This document shows, in pieces, positions 31,662 to 41,783 of a DNA stretch of 64,000 nt. Within the stretch, counting starts at the first letter, position 1. The number at the start of each line of letters is the position of its first letter. The stretch comes from Heracleum sosnowskyi (lineage: Eukaryota; Streptophyta; Magnoliopsida; Apiales; Apiaceae). The position numbers and the translations under genes were made by a program. The notes below the pieces were generated by a model. The model was not told the DNA's origin, ran no database searches, and worked only from the letters and a program-made list of their open reading frames with translations. The DNA lies in the NCBI GenBank assembly GCA_030848705.1, contig CM061239.1:90378363-90442362 (forward strand), in the 5' to 3' direction.

Positions 31662-34600
31662 TCAAGGAAACAACTGGGGATACTTCTCTAACATCTCACT
31701 CTCTAACTCCCAGGTAGACTCTTCTACTTTAGGATTCCTCCACAAAACTCTCACTAACGCTACTGTCTTATGCCTTAGTACTTTCTCCTTACGATCCACT
31801 ATCTGAATTGGTCGTTCTACATACGATAAATCTGCCTGGACCTCTATTGGTTCATACTCTATTACATGATTCGAATCTGGTCGATACCTCTTAAGCATAG
31901 ATACATGAAATACATTATGAACGTGCTGCATATGCGGTGGCAATGCCAACTCGTAAGCTACTTCGCCCACTTTCTTCAAAATCTCAAACGGCCCAACATA
32001 TCTCGGACTCAACTTCCCTTTCTTTCCAAATCTAACTAATCCTTTCCATGGTGAAACCTTTAGTAACACTTGCTCTCCTTCTTCGAATCCCACATCCTTT
32101 CTGGCTAGATCCGCATACTTCTTCTGTCGGTCTTGAGCTGTTATCAATCTTCTCTGAATCAATTGAACCACTTCTTTTGTTCGTTGTACTAGTTCTGGTC
32201 CTATCATTTTCCGTTCACCAACTTCTTCCCAATATACTGGAGATCGACACTTTCGTCCATACAAAGCTTCGTACGGTGGCATTCCGATGCTCGCGTGAAA
32301 ACTATTATTATATGAAAATTCCACCAAGGGTAGATGATCGTCCCAACTGCCTTCAAAATCAAGTGCACACGTCCTAAGCATATCTTCAATAGTCTGAATT
32401 GTCCTTTCGCTCTGACCGTCCGTCTGCGGATGATAAGCCGTACTCATTCTCAACTCGGTGCCCAAACACTCTTGAAAACTCCTCCAAAATCTTGAATTGA
32501 ATCGAGGGTCTCTATCAGACACTATCGATACTGGAACTCCATGTCGTACTACGATTTCTTTTATGTACATATGAACTAACTTATCCAGCGAGAATCTCTC
32601 GTTAATCGGAAGAAAATGCGCAGATTTCGTCAATCGATCCATGACAACCCAGATGGCATCATGGTTAGCTTTGGTTCTAGGCAATCCTACTACAAAGTCC
32701 ATCGCAATGTGTTCCCACTTCCATTCGGGAATCTCCAATGGTTGAAGTAATCCACTTGGTCTCTGATGTTCCGCCTTAACTCTTTGACACGTAAAGCATT
32801 TACTTACCCATTCCGCAATCTCTCTCTTCATATCTGGCCACCAAAAGTTCGTCTTTAGATCTCGATACATCTTCGTACTCCCTAGATGAATTGAATACTT
32901 CGAGTTATGTGCTTCGTGCAGAATCTCACTTTTCAGTTCCGTTACGTTAGGTATCCATATCCGAGAAGCAAATCTCAAGATCCCTTTGTCGTCCGGTTGG
33001 CTACATATTTCCTCACCTGTCATTTTACTCACATCGTCGTTCATAACTTGCTCTTGGCATTTTCGTATCTTCTCCAACAATTCAGGTTGAAACGTCATGG
33101 TATAAATTATTTCCGTAGCGTCCTTCGGATTAATTACTTCGATTTCCAATTTCTCAAATTCCTTGTATAATTCTTTGGTCATCATTAGTGCATTTAATCT
33201 CTCTTTTCTGCTCAATGCATCTGCTACCACATTTGCCTTGCCGGGATGATAGTTGATAGAAACGTCGTAGTCCTTGATTAGTTCTAACCATCTTCGTTGC
33301 CTCATGTTCAGCTCTTTCTGAGTAAAGATATACTTCAAACTTTTGTGATCGGTGTAAATTTCACATCTCTCTCCATACAAGTAGTGTCTCCATATCTTCA
33401 AAGCAAACACAATAGCTGCTAACTCCAAATCGTGTGTAGGGTACTTCTGTTCGTGGGGTCTCAACTGTCTTGACGCATAGGCAATCACCTTGTCATGTTG
33501 CATAAGTACGCATCCTAATCCTTTGTACGACGCATCACTATAGATTACGAAATGACCTTGATCGTCTGGTAACATCAATACCGGTGCCGTAGTTAGTTTT
33601 CTCTTTAACTCTTGGAAGCCTTCTTCGCATTTATCGTTCCATATGAATCGCTCGCTTTTCCTTATCAGCTTGGTCATTGGAGTAGCTATCTTCGCAAAAT
33701 CTTGCACAAATCTCCGGTAGTATCCGGCTAATCCCAAGAAACTTCTGACTTCAGTCGGTGTCCTTGGTCTCTCCCAATCTTTCACTGCCTCTATCTTTGC
33801 TGGGTCCACTTTGATGCCTTCGCTGCTCACCACGTGTCCTAAGAAATGAACTTCTTTCAACCAGAATTCACACTTGGAAAACTTCGCGTATAGTCCTTCT
33901 TGTCTCAACGTTTCTAACACAATTCGCAACTGGTCTGCATGCTCTTCTTCTGTCCTTGAGTATATCAAGATGTCGTCGATGAATACCACTACAAACTTGT
34001 CCAAATATCTCTTGAAAATCCTGTTCATTAGATCCATAAAAGCTGCGGGTGCATTCGTTAGTCCAAACGCCATTACTAAAAATTCATAGTGCCCATACCT
34101 TGTTCGAAAGGCTGTCTTCGGTATGTCGTCTGGTCTAATCTTCAATTGGTGATATCCTGACCGTAGGTCGATCTTCGAAAAATGTACCGCTCCCTTCAGC
34201 TGGTCAAACAGATCATCTATTCGAGGTAACGGATACTTGTTCTTAATGGTCAGCTTGTTCAACTCCCGATAGTCTATACACAATCTCATGCTTCCATCCT
34301 TTTTCTTGACAAACAGTACTGGTGCTCCCCACGGTGAAACGCTGGGTCTAATAATTCCTTTTTCTAGCAAATCTTGCAGTTGATCAGCCAATTCCTTCAT
34401 CTCCACTGGTGCCATCCTGTAAGGGGCCTTCGATACTGGCTCCGCGCCCGGTACTAAGTCTATCGCAAATTCAATTTCTCTATCTGGAGGTAAACCTGGT
34501 AATTCTTCCGGAAAAACATCTGGAAACTCATTTACGACTGGAATATCTTCTAACTTAGAAACTTCCTTATCTATATCTATTACATAAGCTAGATACGCCT

Positions 34601-36290
34601 CACAACCTTGCCTTAATAACCTCTTAGCCTGAATCATTGTCAGGAACCTCTTTCTTTGTTTCTCTCCTCTAAATATTATCTCTTTCTTTTCTAGGGTAAT
34701 CAAAGTAACCCTCTTATTCTTACAATCAATACTTGCATCATGCTCAGTCAACCAATCCATCCCTAATATCACATCAAATTCACCTAACTTAAAAGGTAAC
34801 AAGTCAACATAAAAACGATTTCCCAAAATCTCTATCTCACAACGGGGATAATATGAACTGACCGCGATACGATCCTGATTAGCTATCTCTATAGTCAACA
34901 CTCCACTTAAAGGTTTCATTACGCAATTCAATCTACGAGCAAACGTTTCAGAAATAAAAGACTTCGTCGCTCCCGAATCTATTAACACTTGTGCAGGAAT
35001 AGAATTTACTAGAAGTGTACCTGCCACCACGTCGGAATCTCTCACTGCTTCTCCTATTGACATATTGTAGGTCCTGGCTAACGGCTGGACGTTAACAACT
35101 GGGGGTGCTTCAATTGCCCGAATCATATTGTTCACGGTTGCTGGTGCTCTGCAGTCCTTAATCATGTGACCTGGTTTCTTACACCGATGACACACGATGC
35201 CTATCTTGCAATCCCGGGAATAATGTCCCTTCTGATTGCATTTAAAGCATGTGATAGTCAATCGATGGCATATCCCTAGATGTCGCTTCCCGCATGTCTT
35301 GCATTCTGGTAGTGGGGGTCTAGAAAGTCCCTGCTGACCGCCGGTTAGTAGACGGTTATCTTGTCCTACGTTTCCGGTGTCTGGTTTCCTGAAACTTGTA
35401 TTCCTTCCGTGCTGAAATCCCAGCTTCTTATTTGCTTGCCCTTGAAAACTTCCCTGCTGCTGTCCCTTATCGGGTATCCCTGCTTTCCTTTTCTTGTTCT
35501 CCTTCTCTCTCATGTAAGAATCACTCTCTGCCTCCGCAATCATTGCCTTTTGGACCACCGCTGCATAGGTGTCCAACTCCAATACAGCTAACTTACTACG
35601 AATCCAAGACCTCAGTCCCTGCTGGAACCTCTTGGCCTTCTTCTTTTCCGTATCCACATAGGTTGGAACAAACCTTGACAACTCCGTAAACCTTGTTTCA
35701 TATTGGGGCACTGCCATGCTTCCCTGCTTTAATTCCAAAAACTTCAATTCCATCTGATCTCTCATATAGTCCGGAAAATATCTTTCCAAAAACAACTCTG
35801 TGAATCTTGCCCACGTAATCAATCCCTCGGGCTCCATAGCCCTACTCGTTTCCCACCAATAACTAGCCTCATTCTTCAGAAAATAGCTTGCATACTCTGT
35901 CTTCTTATCCTCTGTCACCTCTATCAAGGCAAAAGCCTTTTCCATCTCTTTCAACCATGCCTTAGCCTCTACAGGGTCTGCTGATCCTTTAAATTCTGGA
36001 GGTTTTGCTGCCTGGAAAGATTTGAACGTAACTGCCGGTGCTGCTTGCTGGTGCTGTTGTTGATGCTGCTGATGCTGATGTTGCTGATGCTGATGTTGCT
36101 GATGCTGTTGCTGCTGTTCTAAGAGCTGTTGCTGAAATGCACGTTGCTGCTGTGCTAATGCGGCAGTCTGTTGAGTAAGGGTATTTAACAACTGGATTAC
36201 CATCGGGTCCACACGGCCCGTGGGAGGTGTATTTTGTTGACCTTCTTGGTCAGAAGTATCAGTTGAACGGGTTTGTCGTCTAGGAGCCAT
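31662..36290 (-). CDS. gag-pol: Gypsy 2 gag-pol polyprotein, 1542 aa
   Basis: One intact frame from ATG 36290. A Gln/His-rich stretch (residues about 40-80, built of CAG/CAT codons) precedes the gag helix region (90-250, FLERYFPDYMRDQMELKFLE). CCHC zinc knuckles CFKCNQKGHYSRDC and CHRCKKPGHMIKDC lie near 347-380, with a possible degenerate one just before (CKTCGKRHLGIC). Protease LIDSGATKSF is near 436; reverse transcriptase has FIDDILIYS near 768; RNase H has YSDASYKGLG near 915. Integrase has its zinc site near 1122-1175 and a D/D/E core (AMDFVVGLP, VSDRDPRF, SERTIQTIEDML) near 1197-1305. The end, with DRKEKVLRHK ... LWRNPKVEESTWELES, fits the degenerate chromodomain of Tekay-type chromoviruses. 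No stop or frameshift separates gag and pol. Confidence 0.97.
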   Translation of the reverse strand: MAPRRQTRSTDTSDQEGQQNTPPTGRVDPMVIQLLNTLTQQTAALAQQQRAFQQQLLEQQQQHQQHQHQQHQHQQHQQQHQQAAPAVTFKSFQAAKPPEFKGSADPVEAKAWLKEMEKAFALIEVTEDKKTEYASYFLKNEASYWWETSRAMEPEGLITWARFTELFLERYFPDYMRDQMELKFLELKQGSMAVPQYETRFTELSRFVPTYVDTEKKKAKRFQQGLRSWIRSKLAVLELDTYAAVVQKAMIAEAESDSYMREKENKKRKAGIPDKGQQQGSFQGQANKKLGFQHGRNTSFRKPDTGNVGQDNRLLTGGQQGLSRPPLPECKTCGKRHLGICHRLTITCFKCNQKGHYSRDCKIGIVCHRCKKPGHMIKDCRAPATVNNMIRAIEAPPVVNVQPLARTYNMSIGEAVRDSDVVAGTLLVNSIPAQVLIDSGATKSFISETFARRLNCVMKPLSGVLTIEIANQDRIAVSSYYPRCEIEILGNRFYVDLLPFKLGEFDVILGMDWLTEHDASIDCKNKRVTLITLEKKEIIFRGEKQRKRFLTMIQAKRLLRQGCEAYLAYVIDIDKEVSKLEDIPVVNEFPDVFPEELPGLPPDREIEFAIDLVPGAEPVSKAPYRMAPVEMKELADQLQDLLEKGIIRPSVSPWGAPVLFVKKKDGSMRLCIDYRELNKLTIKNKYPLPRIDDLFDQLKGAVHFSKIDLRSGYHQLKIRPDDIPKTAFRTRYGHYEFLVMAFGLTNAPAAFMDLMNRIFKRYLDKFVVVFIDDILIYSRTEEEHADQLRIVLETLRQEGLYAKFSKCEFWLKEVHFLGHVVSSEGIKVDPAKIEAVKDWERPRTPTEVRSFLGLAGYYRRFVQDFAKIATPMTKLIRKSERFIWNDKCEEGFQELKRKLTTAPVLMLPDDQGHFVIYSDASYKGLGCVLMQHDKVIAYASRQLRPHEQKYPTHDLELAAIVFALKIWRHYLYGERCEIYTDHKSLKYIFTQKELNMRQRRWLELIKDYDVSINYHPGKANVVADALSRKERLNALMMTKELYKEFEKLEIEVINPKDATEIIYTMTFQPELLEKIRKCQEQVMNDDVSKMTGEEICSQPDDKGILRFASRIWIPNVTELKSEILHEAHNSKYSIHLGSTKMYRDLKTNFWWPDMKREIAEWVSKCFTCQRVKAEHQRPSGLLQPLEIPEWKWEHIAMDFVVGLPRTKANHDAIWVVMDRLTKSAHFLPINERFSLDKLVHMYIKEIVVRHGVPVSIVSDRDPRFNSRFWRSFQECLGTELRMSTAYHPQTDGQSERTIQTIEDMLRTCALDFEGSWDDHLPLVEFSYNNSFHASIGMPPYEALYGRKCRSPVYWEEVGERKMIGPELVQRTKEVVQLIQRRLITAQDRQKKYADLARKDVGFEEGEQVLLKVSPWKGLVRFGKKGKLSPRYVGPFEILKKVGEVAYELALPPHMQHVHNVFHVSMLKRYRPDSNHVIEYEPIEVQADLSYVERPIQIVDRKEKVLRHKTVALVRVLWRNPKVEESTWELESEMLEKYPQLFP

Positions 36291-36708
36291 ATCGCTAATG
36301 AATAAACAATAATTGGCTTAATCAAACAGTTCATATAAGAGAAGGAAGGATCACAATTGATATCTCGAAGGTTTACAGATCTTCTCAACGGTGTATGGAT
36401 ACACTCGTTGCAATAAGTAGAATAACAGTTATGATGCTGGAAATGAATGACAGGGGAATAAATACAGTTTTATAAAAGAGGTTTATCATATATATATAGA
36501 TAGAGTTAGTACAAGCGTAGAACGCTTCAAAAGAAAGTATATCATGGCTGAACCATAACTGCCGACCAGCAATACAACAACAAAAATGCAACAACAACCC
36601 GAGGCGTTCCTATAAGCCCGGTGCACTGCTGATTCTACTATATGCATCTATATACTAACTATCTAGAACCATACATCCATGTCACATCTGTCTACTACCG
36701 ATACCTGC
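36291..36708 (-). other. Gypsy 2 leader between the extra frame and gag
   Basis: 418 bp without a supported gene. It holds a (TA)n-like run near 36489-36500. It would be an internal untranslated leader if the upstream 183-codon frame is translated. Confidence 0.6.
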
Positions 36709-37260
36709 TCACAGATCACCTGCTCCTGCCGGCCATAACGGGGGTCCTGAAACCTCTGCAATCTCACTCATCGCATAATCCAAAATCTGTCTCATCCCTG
36801 CTACTGTCTCTCCCTCTCGACTAGAAGCTAATCCATGCAATCGAGTCTCAACCAAAGTCCTCGTAACCCTAAACCTCATCTGAATGTCTCTCATCTGATC
36901 TCTAAGTCTGTCTCTCTCTCTGACAGCGGCTGCCTCGATCGAACGAATCCTACCCATCTCCATAACCTGTCCATAAAGGAAATCCTTCTCTCTTCTCACC
37001 CTCTGATACACATGGTGTGGAACTGGTGGCTCACATAACTGATACAAAGGCCCACAAACTGATGCCTGAGACGCTGGTGCTGGGGCTACTTGTCGGTGTG
37101 GAATAGGACAAGGTATCTGATCTCTCCTGACTACTGGGCCCTGATGCCTAGGCTGATATCGCACTGGCCGAGACGGTCCTGCTCTCTCAACGGGTGTAGG
37201 TATCTCTGATATCGTATCCTCGGAAGGGTCTGAGTCTGAACTAGAACTAGGGGGCTGCAA
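36709..37260 (-). CDS. Extra 183-codon open frame between priming site and gag of gypsy 2
   Basis: Unrecognised product. The frame is open from just after an in-frame stop, and its first codon is TTG, not ATG. The N-terminal half is Ser/Pro/Arg-rich (QPPSSSSDSDPSED). The C-terminal half is charged and helical, possibly coiled coil (REKDFLYGQVMEMGRIRSIE, then AAVRERDRLRDQMRDIQMR). The frame opens at a sequence resembling a splice acceptor, TTATAATTGCAG|CC, and a GTAAGG donor-like site lies about 65 nt upstream. Hence it may be reached by splicing. Standard Tekay elements are described by gag-pol alone, so this is additional. It could be non-coding. Confidence 0.4.
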   Translation of the reverse strand: MQPPSSSSDSDPSEDTISEIPTPVERAGPSRPVRYQPRHQGPVVRRDQIPCPIPHRQVAPAPASQASVCGPLYQLCEPPVPHHVYQRVRREKDFLYGQVMEMGRIRSIEAAAVRERDRLRDQMRDIQMRFRVTRTLVETRLHGLASSREGETVAGMRQILDYAMSEIAEVSGPPLWPAGAGDL

Positions 37261-37388
37261 TTATAACCACATTTAATTACTACGCGTAATATCCCTAGTT
37301 GACCTCCTAATATCCTTACGTGACTCCCTAACTCTCTATGTTATCCTGGACCCTAAGTCCTAACTTGTTTCAAATGCCATAACCTGTT

Positions 37389-37400
37389 GCTCTGATACCA
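37389..37400 (-). other. Gypsy 2 primer binding site (initiator Met-tRNA)
   Basis: The minus strand reads TGGTATCAGAGC, two bases inside the 5' LTR border at 37403. Confidence 0.95.
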
Positions 37401-37402
37401 AC

Positions 37403-40400
37403 TGTGACGCCCTCCAAACCCGGGGTACAGATTTGAGGAGTCATCCGACCAACGGAACACTATTTAACACATGCATAATATATATAAAGACACAATTACC
37501 CCTTGACCAAGACCGCATCCAGATTATGGCAATGAACACAAGCTACTACAATCTTTTATTATTACAAACCAGTTTTATCAGAGTTATTACATCACAACTA
37601 AAGTTCAAATCTAGACATTAAATCTAGAAAAGCAAAACAACAACTACCCTGCCAATAACAGTGACTCGAGGGGCTCTCCTGACTGCTGGTGAACTATCGG
37701 TCACGCTATGCCAACTCATACTCTCGCTTCACTGGAATAGGGTTAGAAAACAACAAGCAAGAGTGAGCCAAAATTGCTCAGCAAACATCAACGAATCATT
37801 TCTATCACGGTGGTAAGGATATGAATTTAAGATATCAGAATCAACAATATTTAGCTAACACATGCTTTGTATCAATAATGATTGAAGTAAAGAATTAGAA
37901 TTTGGCTTATACATTTTATTCAAATCAAAGGTTGTGCTGCTGGCCAGCCACGCATCAACCCCGGACTAGCTCATGTCATAGTCCTCTACTGGATCCCAGG
38001 CCAATCTGGGCCTTAAGTTACTTCGACCAATTACTGGTCCATTTTAAAAAAAACACATGCCAATTCTATAATAGGGTATAAACAATAACATGCTCAATAA
38101 GATAAACTGAATGTATAGTAATTGCAAAAGAGTTTCAACTGTTCAGTATCAAGTGAAGGTCGAGAAATAATCATGGAGTAATTTCAATGGTACAGTGTAC
38201 TCATTCAATAAGGGAATCAATATTGGTAATCGTTAATCAATAACCGTAAATGAGTAGTCAAGATGGAAGTCAAATAATCAAAGGTTGTCAATGATAATCA
38301 AAGGATGATAAATAGCAACAATAGGTGGTAAACAATAATCAAGTAAATTGGAAATAAGGGTTTCCGATGCAGATCAAATCAAAGAATCAAGAATTTCTAA
38401 GGAAATGGAATCAGTTGTCCAAATGCGGTTAAAAGATGGATAATTTGAATTGTTCTGGGGATAACGGTATTCAAGTAATCAAGACAATAATAATTTTATC
38501 ACAAGTAAAGGCACAGATACTTGCCTGGTCTAAGCTGCTGTCGGATCGACTCTGCTCACTCTACTTTCCCCTTTCCCTTGCTCCGGGAACTCGATTCTAT
38601 AATTTAAACAACTCATCACAATAAGTCTAACTATTCTCGTTCTACTCTCGACACTTATTCAATCAATAATCACATTTAAACAAGTAACCGGTTACGTATC
38701 GGACGTCCGGTATAATTTACGATATTTAAAACTCAGATATTTGCCCTAGCACGGGCATATACAGACTATAAAACACGACACACAATTAATATGAACCATA
38801 TAGCACTTATAAACATTTTTAAAACATCATACGGAACTCATTTGAATTTTTAATAAGTCGTTACAAATTTTAAATCAAAAAAATCGGATTTTTTTAAATC
38901 CAATATAAACATTTAAATGAAAATAAATCAATCAATAAAATTAATTGACACTCTTTAAATACTCAAACTATTTTTTAAATAATTAAATAGGCTTGAAAAT
39001 AATTAAACTGAATTTTTAATTAATTAAATCTAATTAATAATTAATTTTTAAGAATTAATTGATTAAAAGAATTAACCAATTAATTAATAAATTAATTATT
39101 AATTAAAAATAATTAAAATAATTAAGTTTAATCAATTTTCGGATTTAAAATAATAAATATAATTTATCAGAATTTTTCTGATATAAAAATATATTTTTAA
39201 AATAAAAATATGAATTTTTAAAGTTTTTAAACTATTTTCGAATTAAATTTAAAAATAAAATTCAAAAACAGTTTTCTGAAAATGAATTAGGGTTTTGAAG
39301 ATTGAAACCGGGTCGAAAAATCGGGTAAACGGGTCGGGAAGAACGAATCCGGGTCACCAAGAACAACCCGCCGGAATCTGGGTTTTCCAGAATCCGGCCG
39401 GCGTCCGGTGGCCGGACTTCGCCGTTTCCGATCAAAACAAAACCAAACTATAGGGCTTTTGTTCGCTTTTGCAAGACAAACACAACCCACATACACACAC
39501 ATCTGTCCCATGCCGGAATCGTGCCCAGAATTCATTCAAAGAACTCGCCGGCGACGACCTCGGCCGGAAACCCGATCTACTTAAATCCTACATGAAACTC
39601 AAAGATTAATATACCAAAATGAAGCTTATAACTCATACAATAAAAGCCCTTTACCAAAAACAATGTCAGATCAATATCAAGAACGTACGAATTGAAAGAA
39701 GAAATCGGGTCAAAACCCGAAAATCAAACCCGACTAAATCGAACATAAACATGAAATTAAAGCATGGATTCTTGCTAATTAGAACCCTAGGAACATGTTA
39801 GAAGCAACCAATTGAACGGAGAATCAACAGAATGAAAATCCCCAAATCGAATCAAGAACCCTAATTTTAATTCGAAACTTGTAAAATCAATATAAAATCG
39901 AATACTTACCAGATGATGATGAGGTTGGAAGATTCTGAAACTAGATTTTTGGGGCTTTGATTTGAGTATAAGAACTTCAGATTTGGACTTCAATAACCCT
40001 TAGAACGAATTGATTGAAGATCAAGAACACAAAATAATTATTTGGGAATTTCGGATTTCTTGAGTAATTTCTGAAGAATTGCTAGGGTTATGAAGTCTGA
40101 TTGGTCATTTTATATTTTTGGAAAAATAATACCCCAAATAACATTTTTGGATCGATATTGATTCGTTAGATCGTTTAAAAACCCTAATTAGGTCAAAAAC
40201 ACGTTTTACGAAAAGTAAGGGGTTAAAAAGGTTGATGATTATCCAAATTGATATATATCATTATATAACTAATGCTCAAGAATACTAGGGCTATAACAAC
40301 TTCAATATTGATATAGAACGATAAATCCGTCCCCTTAAGCAATTAGGGTTCGGAACGATTTTTCCTTTTTCGGATCAAAAATTGAAATTAATTTGCAGAA

Positions 40401-40691
40401 TCAAATAGGTAGGGTTAAATAGAATCCCATAACCCTTTCGATAACGATTCGAATACGAAAGACGAAGAATTAAAAATGAATGTACGAAATTTCAACGGGC
40501 TCTTGAATTATCAAAACGGCTCAAATTTGAAGAAAATTCCAAATGACGAAATTTTTGAAAGGGGCTTCCGACTCACCATTTAGCACATAATCACACACTA
40601 AATATCATATAATAATATTCCAATATTCCAAAATAAATATTTTAGATTAAATATATCATTTAATCAAATAATAAAATTCACGGATATTACA
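37403..40691 (-). repeat. Gypsy 2 5' LTR
   Basis: 3289 bp, same length as the 3' LTR and, as far as I could compare, differing only at 39140 (C here, T at 30071). Confidence 0.95.
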
Positions 40692-40696
40692 GGTAC
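40692..40696. other. Target site duplication of gypsy 2 (right)
   Basis: GGTAC, identical to 28329-28333. Confidence 0.95.
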
Positions 40697-40955
40697 TGCT
40701 GTTAAAGAAGTAACTTTTGGCATGACACAACTTACTCTCAATCCTGATGGGAAGGAAATTGCTTATCTTTTGCTTGAAGAGCATAGTCTTCAGAAAAGCT
40801 CCATATTGAATCTCAGAGCAGCTATCTACCAGATTAATGAGGAAGATGAAGAACTCAGAAATCTTAAGGAAAGACTGATTCAAATTCTTGAAGAAAAAGA
40901 AGAAAATTTGTTATCCAACTTCTTGAAGATGAATCTATTCTTTCAAAGAATTTAA
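40697..40955 (+). pseudogene. Copia E ORF3, C-terminal part after gypsy 2
   Basis: Continues the interrupted frame with AVKEVTFGMTQL and ends at a TAA at 40953-40955. It matches the end of copia B ORF3 (both have a SLRAVIYQ/NLRAAIYQ block, then an acidic helix with LKE..I...E). One more family-word site lies at about 40742. Confidence 0.8.
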
Positions 40956-41051
40956 ACAGATAAGTTGTTGCTGCAGATACTGTACATTTTGTATATATGT
41001 TTTTGACATCATTGAATCTTAGGAATCTATACTTTATTTTACAAAGTATGA

Positions 41052-41064
41052 GATTGGGGGAGAT
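41052..41064 (+). other. Copia E polypurine tract
   Basis: ATTGGGGGAGAT on the plus strand, directly before the LTR start TGTTAGATCA at 41065. Confidence 0.85.
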
Positions 41065-41125
41065 TGTTAGATCAGAATTCAATGATCATCAGGAGCTAGA
41101 CTCAACTGATCAGGATTGCTGACAT
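41065..41125 (+). repeat. Copia E 3' LTR, first segment
   Basis: First 61 bp of the LTR, interrupted by copia B after GACAT. The remainder is at 52931-53430. The start TGTTAGATCAG matches the minus-strand start of the copia C LTR at 58199. Confidence 0.9.
41121..41125. other. Target site duplication of copia B (left)
   Basis: GACAT before the LTR start TGTTAGGCCG, repeated at 52926-52930. Confidence 0.95.
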
Positions 41126-41620
41126 TGTTAGGCCGAATACACAATATAATCAAGTATGTATGAGAATAACAATCAAGAACACAGGTTTGTAAATCAACAA
41201 ACTGTAGCTATATTAACAGCTTCTCTCTTGGTGATGTTAATGAATCACAAAGAGCTACTAGGTTACAAGAATAATATATTCAATGTTCGCTTCTCTTCTA
41301 GGGATAACCTATCTGTGTTTATATAGTACACAGCTACTTACAATCCATCTCTAATTGATATTCCTATAAGTTAGCTATACAATTCATATCAATCAAGGAT
41401 TGCTTCAGTCTTCTATTCCGTTTCCTTAGCTGTATCAATATATTCTGCTTCTTTCCATCTTCAGAATATATTGCTTCTAGAATCTTTATCTTTGCACCGA
41501 CAGCTAAGTCAACTATCACCCAGTCAGACTTTATCAAACTCTGACTAGCTTCTAGATAAACTCTGATATGTACCTGGTACTTAAACACTGATGAACAAAC
41601 GTCAGCAATTATATCTAACA
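41126..41620 (-). repeat. Copia B 3' LTR
   Basis: 495 bp, plus-strand ends TGTTAGGCCG and TATCTAACA. It contains two family-word sites (41536, 41558), 22 bp apart. Confidence 0.95.
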
Positions 41621-41634
41621 ATCTCCCCCAACTT
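41621..41634 (-). other. Copia B polypurine tract
   Basis: The minus strand reads AAGTTGGGGGAGAT next to the 3' LTR. Confidence 0.9.
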
Positions 41635-41783
41635 GTTCATACCAAAAATGTACAAGTTAAAAAGATAATTGATGATGTCAAAACATATAACAAATGCAGT
41701 GTTTAAAATATAACAGAGTTTAATTTTAAAACAGAGTTTAAATTTAACTTAGAACAGAAAACATAAAAACTTACAGTCAGACT

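Larger units (their letters stand above)
28334..40691 (-). mobile_element. Gypsy 2: complete, very young Ty3/gypsy chromovirus (Tekay-like)
   Basis: 12,358 bp, with two 3289-bp LTRs in which I found only one difference (T at 30071, C at 40-bp-equivalent position 39140), a perfect 5-bp target duplication, priming site, polypurine tract and an uninterrupted 1542-codon gag-pol. All open frames within the two LTRs translate identically. One difference in 3289 implies a very recent insertion, and it looks potentially active. It inserted into copia E ORF3 in antisense orientation. Confidence 0.97.
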
